Source: Lingula anatina
Lineage: Eukaryota > Brachiopoda > Lingulata > Lingulida > Lingulidae
Reading direction: 5' to 3'
DNA length: 64,000 nucleotides
Assembly: GCF_001039355.2 (NCBI RefSeq)
Contig: NW_019775583.1
Coordinates: 53,548-117,547 of the forward strand
Under the pieces are notes generated by a model, which saw only the letters and a list, made by a program, of their open reading frames with translations, had not been told where the DNA came from and searched no databases. Positions within the stretch are counted from its first letter, which is position 1, and the number at the start of each line of letters is the position of its first letter. A program made the position numbers and the translations under genes. Of the stretch, positions 23,224 through 35,100 are shown piece after piece.

Positions 23224-26200
23224 ATGTGGTCACTGCAATTCTATGCTGGAATAGTCATGTTGCTCCTGCTGGGCACACAGGTGGAAGGTATATATACTTA
23301 CTTATAAAATTTGAACAGAATATATACCTAAATATCGCAAATAATATATATGTCTTTGCCATCAGAAATTAGCAAGAGGTCCCGGGTTCGATCATCATAT
23401 ATAATAGGCAAGGTGTTTTCATAAAGAATACAAAACATTTATATTCGTCGTTTGGGAGAAAAATATTACCTGATATTGACCTACCTTTGACCGCTGTCGA
23501 CCGGTCGGTTGAGCATCAAAATTCGTTATCATGTAAAAGAATGTACTTATTATTTCAGGGGACCATTTCAAATTCGCCACAATCAGTTGTAGGCCTCATC
23601 CAGCTGATGCACTCCAGGTTAGTTGTTGCACGTTACCTTGTTTTCATGGATTAGTCAGTTGTTACAAACACAGATTGTGACTTCATTAATGGTGAATAGT
23701 GAAAAAGTTTCAAACCCCATATCTATCTATCTATCTATCTATCTATCTGTATGTATGTCACAAGCAAGATTGAAATCCAGGCAGATTTTCAATCTGCCTA
23801 GGTAATATTTATGATTTTTCTCCATTGTTCCCGTTTATCCAGGTAATCTGCACGTGGCGGTCTGCATGGGCCCTAAACAGCGGGCCATGTTATTACCCCT
23901 TGTAGTGATCCGTTAATTAGAACTGAGTCTTCTAAATTTGCATACATCAGATATGTATATATTTGTACGTTTTAATTATTCAAATATACTTAGACATGAC
24001 ATGTTGCATGGCAGTTTAAGAGAAGTTCATTTAAAATGCAAATCAAGGTTTAATTTAAATGTATCTACAATTAAGTTAATGTACATAGGCATGGCATGTT
24101 TCATGACAGTTATGAAAGCTAATTTGAAATGCAAATTAAGATAGAGTATAAAGGCAGTGACTGAGCCACAGAGAGAGGACGGACAGACTGAGGGGGTGAG
24201 AGATAGTTATAGATACGGTAGAAGAGACCTGAGTCTTCAGGCGCTTGAATAAACCATGTAACAGAAAACTATACCTGCTTGTCTTGGCTGACTTATTGGT
24301 GAAGCGAGCTCCCAGGTTTCACCTTAAGCAGCTGAGACAGAAAGGCAGTTTATAGTCAGGATGCTGTATGAAGATGAGGACCAGTATGAAGACCCAGACA
24401 TCTACAGCAGACTGTTAGATTGTCTGGGTGGAATCAGTAGTGTTCTGAAGACGCAGGAAACTAGCAAAGAAGATGCACTTTTATTGTCAAATTCCTTTGN
24501 TTTAGCCACTGAGATAGACTTACAGACTGAGAGAGTTAGAGATAGTTATAGATACGGTAGAAGAAACCTGAGTCTTCAGGCACTTGAATAAACCATGTAA
24601 CAGAAAACTATTCCTGCATGTCTCAGTTGTCTTATTGGTGAAAATGTAACTCTTAGAACAAGTGTATAACCACCGACCGGTTATTACAAATGATGAGCTA
24701 CCAGGTTTCACCTTAAGCAGCTGAGACAGAAAGGCAGTTTATAGTCAAGATGCTGTATGAAGACGAGGACCAGTATGAAGACCCAGACATCTACAGCAGG
24801 CTGTTAGATTGTCTGGGTGGAATCAGTAGTGTTCTGAAGATGCAGGAAACAAGTAAAAGAGATGCACTTTTACTATCAAATTCCCTAAGAAATCTGTGGG
24901 AAGTAATGAAAGAAGAAACAACAGAGTATGACAACAAAAACGAACTATCTTTTGAAGCAATAATAAGCAGCATTCGGCTGGAAGTGGGGCAGAGAACCAC
25001 AGTGGGTGATGACAGCTGCGATGAAGAGACAGCAATAGGGAAAGAAGTTAGAGAGGGGATCCAGAGCAATGAGGTTGTGATCAGCGGCGTTGCTGACAAA
25101 TCTGCAAAAGAAGAATTCCCTGGTGCCGAGATGTTGCAGCTCCCCGATGGAGGCAACAATAATGTGGTCAGTGATGTTGCTGACAATGCAAAATCTCCCG
25201 AATTTGAGATTTTGAAACCCCTTATGACCAGTGGCGATTCTGATGTATTAAAGTCCCCAGATGCAGAAATCTTGCAGTTCCGTGATGAAGAGAGGTCGTC
25301 GCCCAGTGATGCTGAACTGTTGGAGTCCGCTGATGATAAGATGATGAAGTTTCCCTGTGAGAAGATGATGAAAACCCCTGATGTTGAAATGCTGCGTGTT
25401 GAAGAAATGGCCACCAATAAGACCAAACTGATGGAAAATGAGTGTTACCATGAAGACAACAAAGAAAATGATGAACAAGCGAAGGAAAAGATTGAGCAAA
25501 AGAGATACTATGAGGACAATGACGGAAATGATGAACAAGTGATGGAAAAGGAAAAACTGCATGTTGGAGAAACGGACAATGATAAGGCCAGGCTGTTTGA
25601 AAATGTGTGTTACCATGAGGACAATGAAGAAAATGACGAACAAGTGAAGGAAGAGAATAATCTGCGTACTGAGGAAAGGGACAATGATATGGTGAATTTG
25701 AATATACCTGCTTATTACAAGGTTAAAGACAGAAATGAAAAACAAGGGAAGAAAACGAATGACTTGTTTGATGTTTTAGAAAGAACTGAAAAACCTCACT
25801 TGAAAGGTATAGAGAAATGGAGGTCCCCACCTCATTGCAAAATAAGGCATTTTTCTAATAAGTAAGTTGTCCATGAGTAATTTTTAATAATTATTTTTTC
25901 TTTTATTCAATGTATAAAATAAAATGGAGGTATTCTCTGGAATTTTTTTCAATAAGGCTAGTAAATTGTCCTAAGATTGATTTTCATGAAATTTTCTGTT
26001 AATTTTTGTATGTGGCACTTTCCTTTATTTGCATCCAATTTTTTTAAAATGCATGCACCAGTTTTTATGTTGTGAAACGTGTACTATCTATTGACTGATT
26101 TAAGTAAAAGGTGTAAGGCAGTAAGATTTTTATTTTTAAATATGTGTGTATGTCTATGCAAAGCTAAAGTATGTTTATAAGTCCTTAAATGCTTATGTGA

Positions 26201-28443
26201 AGCTATAGTTGTTTTATTATTGTTTAAACTGTTAAATATTGGTTAAATTTGATTAGAACATGTTCATGTACTTTGTATTATAGCTTAAGATTCTATTGAT
26301 TACAGTGTATAAATAGGTGTCAGTGAAATAGTTTTTTAAAAAAAATTAAGTTTCTTAATTTTTTTTCGGTAAAAAAGGGAGATATATGTGTAGTGATCCG
26401 TTAATTAGAACTGATAGTCTTCTAAATTTGCATACATCAGATATGTATATATTTGTACGTTTTAATTATTCAAATATACATAGACATGACATGTTGCATG
26501 GCAGTTCATTTAAAATGCAAATCAAGATTTAATTTAAATGTATCTACAATTAAGTTAATGTACATAGGCATGGCATGTTTCATGACAGTTACGAAAGCTA
26601 ATTGGAAATGCAAATTAAGATAGAGTATAAAGGCAGTGACTGAGCCACAGAGAGAGGACGGACAGACTGAGGGGGTGAGAGATAGTTATAGATACGGTAG
26701 AAGAGACCTGAGTCTTCAGGCGCTTGAATAAACCATGTAACAGAAAACTACTCCTGCCTGTCTCAGTTGTCTTATTGGTGAAAATGTAACTCTTAGAACA
26801 AATGTATAACCACCGACTGGTTATTACACCCTGCACGCAGGATAAGATTGGCCTACTTTCCGATGGGGTTTATGGCCAGTGGGAGTGTTCTTTTGGTAAG
26901 TACAATACCACGCATGCTCACAGATTAGCTAGCTGAGACCCTAGTTTAAAAAGTCAGCTACCTGTCTTAGTTGACTAGGATCACCATGAGAGTGATGTAA
27001 CACTGTTCCTGATAGGGTAAGATTTGCGCATGTGACCATGTAACGTTGATAATTAAGTTTTTAGGGGATCTGCCTTATTTCTTTCTTTCTTTCTTTCTTT
27101 CTTTCTTTATTTTTGTGAAACCAGACCCGGATGGTTTCAGCACGTCCAAAGTTTCATGAAATTTGGTGAAAGCCGAGTGCTAGGAGGCGGCGTGAAAATA
27201 TAATACTTTCCCCTTTATCTTCCACTATAGGCTGCGGATCCACGATAAACATTGCACCTCATCAATACTACCTTACAGCCATAGATAGTATTGAAGATTA
27301 CCAACAAGGCCGGAATGATTTCTCTTACACTTTGCCAGGTCCTGGTGTGTTTCACTTTGGGTAAGTCTGTTTTTAGTCTTTGTCCATCCCATTACACCCA
27401 TTAAACATCTTTCATTGATCTAGTAACTAGGATCATAGTCTGCTGTAATTCTGAGAGTCCCATTGAGTCGTATAGAACGTCCTATAGGGGGTTTTCGTAA
27501 GGGGCATTTATTTAATATCATTTACATTTATTAAGTGTGCTTTGTAAAATGTGTGCAATTAAGTTGGCCAAATCGCAGGCAGCATTGAAATCCAAACCAA
27601 ATGTTTATATGTTAATAGGATATTCAAAGTGCAAATAATTTGGTTAGCGTATTATGTAGGAAATGTTAGGGGCCCGTTTCACAAAATCACTTTTAGCCTG
27701 AAGGCGGGTCATTCAGTTAAGCAAATTGTACATATCACAGCTCCCGCAGAGCTGAGTTGATCCACTGACACCTATGGTGTCTACGGGGCCTTACTGGAAA
27801 ATAGGATCTTAAACACAAATAACACAAAGAAATAATAGTACCTTCGTTTATTACAAACGGACGGCGCATTCGGTATATTACTGACGTATTTTTTAGTCAA
27901 TCGAACGACATGTGTTTTTGTTTATTGGATTAAGTAAGTACTTATATTTACGCGACGCGTGATTTGCATCTTGGCACCTCAGATTTTCAGGTTGTTGCTG
28001 GGCAACATTGGTCAATGGAGGGGACAGCTGGAATATCTATACCCAATACAATGCCGGTGTTAGAAGCGACACGGGAAAACCAAATGCTAGTCCTGTTACG
28101 GCAACAGTTCCAATCACTGAGTAAGTGTTCTGTAAATGCGCATGTGGGTTTAAACGGATATTGGTGTTGCTGTACTTGTACATGTACTACAATATATGTC
28201 CCCACATGTGAAATTGCTCTGCAACGTTTTTTACGCTAGTTACTACTGTAAATCCCATAGAGCAATCGCTTTGAATAACAGTTTTCAATGTGTCTTGTAT
28301 TAAAAATCCGAGCTATTGTAACAAAACAGTTATAGACTCGCCAGTTATAGACTAGGTACGCTTCCAGGCTATTGTGTAGAAAATGAGCAGTTTTAACTTT
28401 CATCATTATGAGTAACACTTATACACAGATTAACTTTCATCAG

Positions 28444-28486
<43 letters not shown>

Positions 28487-28744
28487 GCATGGTTGTTTCC
28501 TGTGGATATCGGTTTGACATCCCGTATGCCGACCCAGACGGGGATACCGTAAGATGCCGCTGGGCAACAGGCGACGAGTGTGGAGGGATCTGTGGGCCAC
28601 TGCCTGGGTCAACTTTATATCCAGTAAGTTTCTCTCTCTCTCTCTCTCTCTCTGAAACACAATACTCACACACACACATGCAAGCACAGCCAATACCGGT
28701 GCTACTTTATTACAGCACGAAAGCTCTCTCTCCTCGCACGCTCA

Positions 28745-28783
<39 letters not shown>

Positions 28784-31700
28784 AGAGAGAGAAAGAGAGA
28801 GAAGTGACCACGTGTAAATATATTTACCTTTACTGCTGCCTACTAATAAAGCTTGCTGGGAATTTTTACAAGCCGCCAAGTCGCGGAAAAAGTGAACAAG
28901 CTTCTCAGCAGCATGATATGTCGTTCTCTGCTCGAACAGGGCACACAGTATATACAAACATGGACAGGATGACTTGCTGGGTAAACCTTTGCTTCATTTC
29001 AGAACTGCACTCTTATCATCCCAGCCTCTGCCCGCCCTCTTTATACTAATGGGCTATACGGCATAGCAGTAACCATTGAAGATTTCCCGGCAGGAAGTAT
29101 AACACAGGGTGGAGTCCAGAAAGACGAAACAACTCCATTGTCAAAGGTCCCATTGCAGGTAAGGTTATAAAGCGATGGATATATATATAAACAGAAACGA
29201 AAATATATATTTAGGGTCAGGAATATTTGAAAGACGCATGAAGACCTTTTCTACTTTTATTTTTTGAATATTCAAATGATATCAGTACTTATAGTATATC
29301 GTTAAAACTGGTGGTGATTATGCTGTTAAGCTTTATGCAAAAAGTGCATCAAGCATTTTGTACGCTGCCATCGTTATTCACCTATCGGGGAATTCATTGT
29401 GTGAAATTGGTCCCTTTTGGGCCTGAAGTCACTGCATTGTCTTTTTGGCAGAGTTGCATATAGTGCATATCCTGTAATACTAATTCAGTGTTGACTTTCC
29501 ATCAAAATTCACAATTTATGACCTACTTTGTGCATTATTTTATTTTTTGTCTGTGCATGACAGTTTTGCTGCCTTGTTTTTGGAATTACAGGTACAGATG
29601 CATGCATATTTTTTGCGATATTCTCATTTTAAACAAATTTGCATTTTCAGCGGGTGAGGTTGAATTCCCATGGGCCTTAAACCCTGCGCTAAAAAAACAC
29701 TCATCGGATAATCACCAAATTTTTTTTTTTTTATTTTATTTTTTCAGCGCAGCAAATGTGCAAATGTATATGGTACCATAAAAAATTAACATTTCAGTAT
29801 CTAGCCAAAATAATGGATGGCTGCGATTGTGACAACTTTCCAGCCTTCCAAGATCCACCAGTGACAGTTAACTTCCTTCTAGGAACGACTTACAAGAAAG
29901 GCATTGTGGCAACTTCTTCGTATGGGTATGTAAGCATTTGGTGTCCTTCATTATACCACAGCATGCACCTATTTTATCATGCAATATATATCTTATATTC
30001 CTTTCATAAAATGGGTATTAGATAACCATTTCATATGATTTCGGTTGACGGCAAAACCTTTAAAATATCGATATTAAATATTCATAATCCACACCTATGT
30101 TTACTGGCCAAAAAAAGTAAGCTATTGTATTAACCACAGTGCTTCAAAACGCCCAAATATGCACATGTTATAAAGGTCACTGAGTGCAGTTACAGAGCAC
30201 CATCTCAGTCCTGCAGTAGAGTACTGATAAGCTTGACTATGGCTATCTAAAGCCGTTGTCAAGCGAACGTGGAGTTACAACCGACATAGAGTTAAGAGCT
30301 GCACTAATGGGAAAATGCCATATAATGCCTCATAAAACCACAGACAAAACAAAAATTGTGGTTCCTTTCTTTTGGATAATATATATTCTCTCCGTAACGT
30401 CGACTTCTTTTTACCAATGTAGGGTGAGTGCAATCAACGTGGTTCCTCCTACCGGTGCTATTGTGGGTACAATGGTTAAGGTAAATAGAACCACTGTCTC
30501 GGTGGGCATTAGCTGGACCCCGACCAGTGCACAGCTGGGAGAGACGTTGCTTTGTTACCAAGCCATTGGCGGTGACGGGTAAGTAGAGGCTTTTGTTATC
30601 AGGGGCAAAACCTGTCGTCCTGAGGAAATTTGATTTTTGTTTCAAGTGATACAATCGCATGGTGTACTTAGATACGTTCTTGATACCGCATTGCATATAT
30701 ACTCGTAAATTCGTGATTTACAAGTATTGTTATACACTATATAAAATCTAAGAATAGGAAAAGTCAATTGAAAACTATCAAATATGGTGTTGAAACCTAA
30801 TGGGAACTTAGGTAATTATTGGAAATAACCAGTATTATTGCCACTTATTTTGCGTCTATCTGGCAATAATTGTCTCATGTGTTAAAATTTGTGCATGTAA
30901 ACCCACTGCAAATTTAGTAGCACTCAGCATCCAGTTTGGAAAGCAGGCTTATTGTACAATAAGCGGTCAAGTATTATAAGTCAGATATACGAGTAGACTG
31001 TCCACGAATTTGACCAAAGTATTAAATTTATTAAGTACTGCCACGTGTCAGTTCATGTTAAAATGGTACAATAAGAATGGTTATATTTTACTATATAGTT
31101 ATATATTATATATACATTTTTTACAGTTGTCCTGGCCCTTACCAATGTGATACAATTCAAGTAGGAGGTAAGATATTTGTTTTGATTTTCATTGTAATTT
31201 GAAGACATCTCAAGAAATTTGAAGCCAGTACGCACAGTATTATTCCCAAATCAATAATAACTCGTGAAAAGGGTCCAGCAATCGTTCTTATAACTTACAT
31301 ACTATTAAGCACCCATGCCTTTTACAAAACGTATGCTTTTCAAAACTGATTATCTATGTTAATATAAAATCTACATGTATATTTTTGGCATTGCACTCCC
31401 TTTTTTTCTAATGTTGCCGCTAGAATGTATACGAGTAGAAAAATGAAGTTCATGGGAATTATGAAGACTTATTACATTTGAAGATTTATTCCATTCTGTC
31501 TTCCCACGTCATCGCTACCACTGTCTCTACCAGTTTACTTAAAAGAGCCATTGTCAACTTCCATATTAATAACGTATTTTCATTACATTAAAACCCTTCC
31601 GTTTGCTTCCAAATGTGCACTATTGGACATTTTTTATGAAGGTGACTCGCTGAAAACAAAATTACAAAAAAATGCGTTAATTCTTTCTTTTTGCATCTGA

Positions 31701-31925
31701 ATATTCAATATTTTGTTGTTCACAAATGTATAACTTTACCTCCAGCCAATGGCGGCTGGTGTCCATATGGAGAGTGGGGTGATTGCTCAGTTACTTGTGA
31801 GACCGGTAAACACGCAAGATCTAGGGTGTGCAAATGTCCCGGACCCTCCTATGGTGGCGTCGACTGCGAAGGTTCGGATACTGAGACTAGAACTTGCACC
31901 GGCCCTTGTAGCCCAGGTAAGGCAT

Positions 31926-31957
<32 letters not shown>

Positions 31958-33527
31958 CTGTAGAGCAAAGCAAAATGCTTATTGGCCTAAACCAATCCCA
32001 GGGAACACTCCTAGAGTGCACACCCTTCCCTCGTTAAAAGAAATAGATTAACAATAAGATTAACAATTAGATTCCGTTAAAATTATTTTGCTTCTTTTCC
32101 TGATGAGTACATGTAACTGACGGTCCTAAATTATCAAACTGTATCAGTTCATTTTTTCATATATCTTGTCCTCTAACATAAGGACCTGCCACTGCCGATG
32201 GAAACATAACCTTATTTGGCGGCGGTAATGGCTTTTTAATGCGTACGTTTCAGTTGACGGTTATCTGAGTGATTGGTCACCGTGGTCTCCTTGTTCTGCT
32301 ACCTGTGGACTGCCAGGTACGGTGATTCGGTGGCGCACCAAGGAGTGTATATACCCCGACCCAAAATGCCCTGGTGATGACTGTGGCGAGCTTCCGGTTG
32401 AATATGAAAACTGCACCCAACAGCCATGCTGTCTAAAGATGAACGAAACGGAAAGTTCGTCTTCATTTCAATACGACAGTGGTAAATATTCTAAGTCATT
32501 ACAGTGAAGCGCACATTTTAAGTATCTTTTGTTCGATGGTTCTATAATAAAATTACTGTTGGTTTCTTTTCATACTCGAGGGTACATGTATATACATTAT
32601 AATATAGCAGAGAAGGCCAGGTTGTTACTACCGACGTTACCCAAATGTTCATTTTATGTGGAATAAACCAAGCCTGCTTCTATGTTTTAACGTGTATTGT
32701 GTGGCTTTAAGCAATATTGAGATGTAATATCACTATTGAATCGTTAGCGCACATCCGTTTGCCTATAAGAAAAATATTGAAATCTAATGCCACTAGACTT
32801 TTCTTTCAAATTTATGAGTATATGAAACACAAGAAATTAAGGCTTCCCCTTTTGTAAACTATTCTGCATTTATAAGTTGCTTTATGTTGTTATTTTTTAG
32901 GAAATAGGCTTCATGATGTTAAGGTCGTTTTTAATGGAGCTAACACATATGAGAAGTATGTCACCTTTAAATGCGGAATTGTTCTGATTGAAAGTATCCA
33001 AAACTACGGTAAGATGATATCAATTGGGTCTTCTTCAGTTTTTTAAATATATATTTTTTCTGTTTTTTATATTTTTTTTTCGCTCACTAGAAGCAACAAT
33101 TTAACATTGTTTTACTATTTATGTTAAAACACTGAATAGTTTGTTTGAGTTCATTTTGTAAGCATAAGATCAAGGGCGTTTTGTATGCAAAGTATATATC
33201 TTTAGTAATTATAAACAAAAAAAAGGCGTAGTGAAATGTAAATATTGCTTTAATTGTAAAACTAAAGTATATATTGTCTGGACCTAAGTTTTTTTTTCTG
33301 TCTTTTAAAAAGTAATACAAATCCAGGCGTGGAATCAGCATATATATTTTATTAATCTTATGTTGTATAATATTCCAGACGAAACGTATGTTGCTGCAGT
33401 GCAGGCTGCTGTGACAGAAGAATGTGTCGACTATTTGTCTCCAGTCTGTCACGTGACAATCCCTGCTCCTTATGGCTGCCCTTGCGTCGTCATGATAAAC
33501 TACACGTGTTGCGATGTCTTGTACTAA
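23224..33527 (+). CDS. Secreted cysteine-rich protein with two thrombospondin type-1 repeats
   Basis: Exons: 23224-23287, 23559-23617, 26841-26895, 27231-27360, 27983-28120, 28488-28623, 29003-29158, 29798-29925, 30423-30578, 31127-31167, 31746-31916, 32254-32481, 32901-33008, 33379-33527. All phases match and the sum is 1719 nt (572 residues). Exon 1 encodes a signal peptide (MWSLQFYAGIVMLLLLG). Exons 4-10 (about residues 60-354) form an unnamed extracellular region. It includes a CCWATLVNGGDSW stretch, DGDTVRCRWATGDECGGICG, then YGIAVTIEDF and PLSKVPLQYL. I associate this pattern with uncharacterised invertebrate extracellular proteins. Exon 11 is a TSP1 repeat (YGEWGDCSVTCETGKHARSR) and exon 12 a second (DWSPWSPCSATCG). 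Exons 13-14 form a Cys-rich tail. An extracellular matrix or adhesion role is inferred. An LTR element interrupts intron 2. Confidence 0.9.
23901..24688 (+). repeat. 5' LTR region, doubled around N 24500
   Basis: The first LTR copy starts at 23901 but lacks about 50 bases at its 3' end. It is followed by leader sequence and the start of the ORF up to 24499. After the N, a partial LTR resumes and ends TTATTACA at 24688, then the leader and ORF start are repeated. This fits two overlapping contig ends from different alleles or element copies. Confidence 0.7.
24750..25865 (+). CDS. Acidic repeat-containing ORF of the LTR element (371 residues, unknown)
   Basis: The frame opens MLYEDEDQYEDPDIYSRLLD shortly after the leader and is uninterrupted. 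Residues about 1-60 could be a helical module. Residues about 120-215 hold at least five imperfect copies of a [PS]-[DE]-[AVF]-E-[IML]-L motif. Residues about 225-320 hold three copies of a Y-[HY]-E-D-N-x-x-N-D-E-Q motif in very acidic, Lys-rich sequence. There is no zinc knuckle, protease, reverse transcriptase or integrase, so it is neither a complete Gag nor Pol. It might be a divergent Gag-like protein of a non-autonomous element; I do not recognise it. The same start, up to 24499, is also present before the N. Confidence 0.65.
   Translation: MLYEDEDQYEDPDIYSRLLDCLGGISSVLKMQETSKRDALLLSNSLRNLWEVMKEETTEYDNKNELSFEAIISSIRLEVGQRTTVGDDSCDEETAIGKEVREGIQSNEVVISGVADKSAKEEFPGAEMLQLPDGGNNNVVSDVADNAKSPEFEILKPLMTSGDSDVLKSPDAEILQFRDEERSSPSDAELLESADDKMMKFPCEKMMKTPDVEMLRVEEMATNKTKLMENECYHEDNKENDEQAKEKIEQKRYYEDNDGNDEQVMEKEKLHVGETDNDKARLFENVCYHEDNEENDEQVKEENNLRTEERDNDMVNLNIPAYYKVKDRNEKQGKKTNDLFDVLERTEKPHLKGIEKWRSPPHCKIRHFSNK
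26389..26828 (+). repeat. 3' LTR (440 bp)
   Basis: Runs from TGTAGTGATC to TTATTACA. It is close to the 5' copy; one visible difference is about ten bases missing after GGCAGTT. It contains TATAAAGGCAG at 26626-26636, a possible LTR promoter TATA box, and the A-rich word AATAAACC, a possible polyadenylation signal. Confidence 0.85.
26961..27140. repeat. Dispersed SINE-like repeat, copy 2
   Basis: Counterpart of 13146-13300: GACTAGGATCACCATGAGAG, then ACACTGTTCCTGATAGGGT and CATGTAACGTTGATAATTA, followed by a (TTTC)n run at 27079-27107. It lies in the intron before exon 4 of the TSP1 gene. Confidence 0.55.
28445..28487 (+). repeat. (TTA)n microsatellite forming a splice acceptor
   Basis: About 14 TTA units run directly into AG at 28486-28487, the acceptor of TSP1-gene exon 6 (28488). 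No ordinary polypyrimidine tract separates the repeat from the exon. Confidence 0.85.
28748..28803. repeat. (CA)n/(GA)n microsatellite
   Basis: CA run followed by a GA run in the intron after exon 6 of the TSP1 gene. A (TC)n run lies at 28627-28653 and another at 31929-31957 after exon 11. Confidence 0.88.
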
Positions 33528-34012
33528 GTGGTGAGTGTTAAAAGTAAGATAGGTTAATTGTTAGTGGAAAGTTGCCGATGAGACAAATAATTATAATGTT
33601 TAGATACTTCTCCATTGAATAATGAATTCATGTGAATGCACGTCATGTTTTTTTTAAAGAGTTTTTTTGTCTTTTGGTATCCGTCTACAGGAGATAATTG
33701 CAGTACGCGGTAGACGCACACGCTGTTAGGCACGTGATCTTTAACAAGCACACCCTAATGCTAATTGTGTGTGAATTTGGTGACATTTGATGGCGTCTTT
33801 TCAATTTTATAGACATTTCTTTACATCTGTAGAAGTCACAGTGAAACAGTCGATTTGAGGGGGTACCTCTTATAAATTTTACTAAATGGTATGAAATGTG
33901 TATATTTTCATCACTATTTTGTATTTTTTAAACCATTAATCATGTTAGACATGATATCCGTAATAAAAAGCACTATTTTTAACAGTTCACAGCTGTGAGG
34001 TGATCATTTGTA

Positions 34013-34018
34013 AATAAA
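34013..34018 (+). terminator. Candidate polyadenylation signal of the TSP1 gene
   Basis: AATAAA 486 bases past the stop; another is at 34758-34763. Just after the stop a donor-like GTGAGTG (about 33530) and an acceptor-like TTTTTCAG (about 34087) suggest a possible intron in the 3' UTR, which would make the later signal the real one. Confidence 0.4.
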
Positions 34019-34763
34019 AGTACATGGAAATGGGGGTGGGACAACCTTTTTGACCAATGCTGTATATGTGTTTTCTTTATTTTTCAGCAAAAGCGGAGGA
34101 ACGCCAAGGCTATGATAATGTTGACAGTGTGAAAAACGGACATTGACAATCATCCTTTGCTTGTGCTTTCCATTGAACATTTACTTTTTTCACTGGGTGG
34201 TAGTTACTGACGCGATTAAAAACTACATGAAATCATAAAACACTGGGAAAAAACTGTCGCAGCTTTGCTTGAATAATATTTTAATACAATATACTTTACC
34301 TTAGTTTTCCTCTCAACTTGACACAGATCTGACATATGTCTTGGTTGTTTTAAGCTATATTATGTACCTACTCCAAATGTCTTTATTTATTCATTGTTTA
34401 AATACTTAATCAGAGTGTATTCTTATTATAATATTTAGATGTCCTTTTTGGTGGGCAACTCCAAATGGAATAGTTATCTTCCATCTACTAAAGTGATGTG
34501 ATGTTTTAATTTATATGATAAAAGTATTTTGGTTATAATTAAAAGTAGTCTGGTTTAGTGATTTTATGATAAGTAGTCTGGATGGTTTCAGGTGGTGGTT
34601 CTTGACGTTTCACTTATATTTTTAAAGTTCATATTAAGTGTGTTTTTGCTTATAGTATAAATTATTAGGAATAAATCGTTCGTATTTCCTTAATTTCATT
34701 ACCTTGTGAGATTTCACTTGTTCAATGTTTTGGTTAACAGGGTATCTTTCTTAATGCAAATAA

Positions 34764-35100
34764 AACTGTCGCAAACTGTAGAGTTTGGTTGTTTGTTTGC
34801 ATTTCTCGTTGTACCACCAGTGCGCCGCTGGCAGTACACATGGTTTTAGTCTCGACTCCTATAATCCGCCGTATCCGCCGCCATGTAACCATTACCACTT
34901 CTTCTAGTCTACAAGAGCCTGCGTACCCAACTCTTGGATTTAGGTCACATAAACTCAACTCGACCCACGTGAATTTAGGGCTTTGTTGGTGCACCGGTCT
35001 AAGTGTGGCGGTCGTCGCAATGCATCCTTGTCAAAATTAAATGCTAAATATCCAGAAGGAATTATGGGGATAATTACTATATATGTTTGACCAAAGTAAT
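34764..35100. other. Intergenic, no gene seen
   Basis: Between the TSP1 gene and the tandem array. Overlapping open frames on both strands have no domain and no splice partners. Confidence 0.6.

Larger units (their letters stand above)
23901..26828 (+). mobile_element. Non-autonomous LTR retrotransposon in the TSP1 gene
   Basis: Both LTRs begin TGTAGTGATCCGTTAATTAG, and the complete copies end TTATTACA, so the element has canonical TG...CA ends. CCCT flanks it on both sides (23897-23900 and 26829-26832), a 4-bp target duplication. The polypurine stretch AAAAAAGGGAGA lies just before the 3' LTR. Inside there is one open frame (24750-25865) and no reverse transcriptase, integrase or protease. 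No convincing primer-binding site (TGG...) follows the 5' LTR. The left part is disturbed by the N at 24500. Gypsy or BEL affinity cannot be decided. Orientation follows the ORF and matches the host gene. Confidence 0.85.

Noticed and set aside
23384-23400. tRNA-like B box (GGTTCGATC)
   Set aside because: No A box or cloverleaf could be drawn around it.
24791-25426. 211-residue open frame on the minus strand
   Set aside because: It is the shadow of the acidic ORF of the LTR element on the plus strand.
27668-27690. GGGGCCCGTTTCACAAAATC as a transposon end
   Set aside because: It resembles the end of known-type MITEs, but I found no matching second end nearby.
28408-29049. 213-residue continuous plus-strand frame
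   Set aside because: It reads through exon 6 into simple repeats; splice sites show that only 28488-28623 (and later exon 7) is coding.
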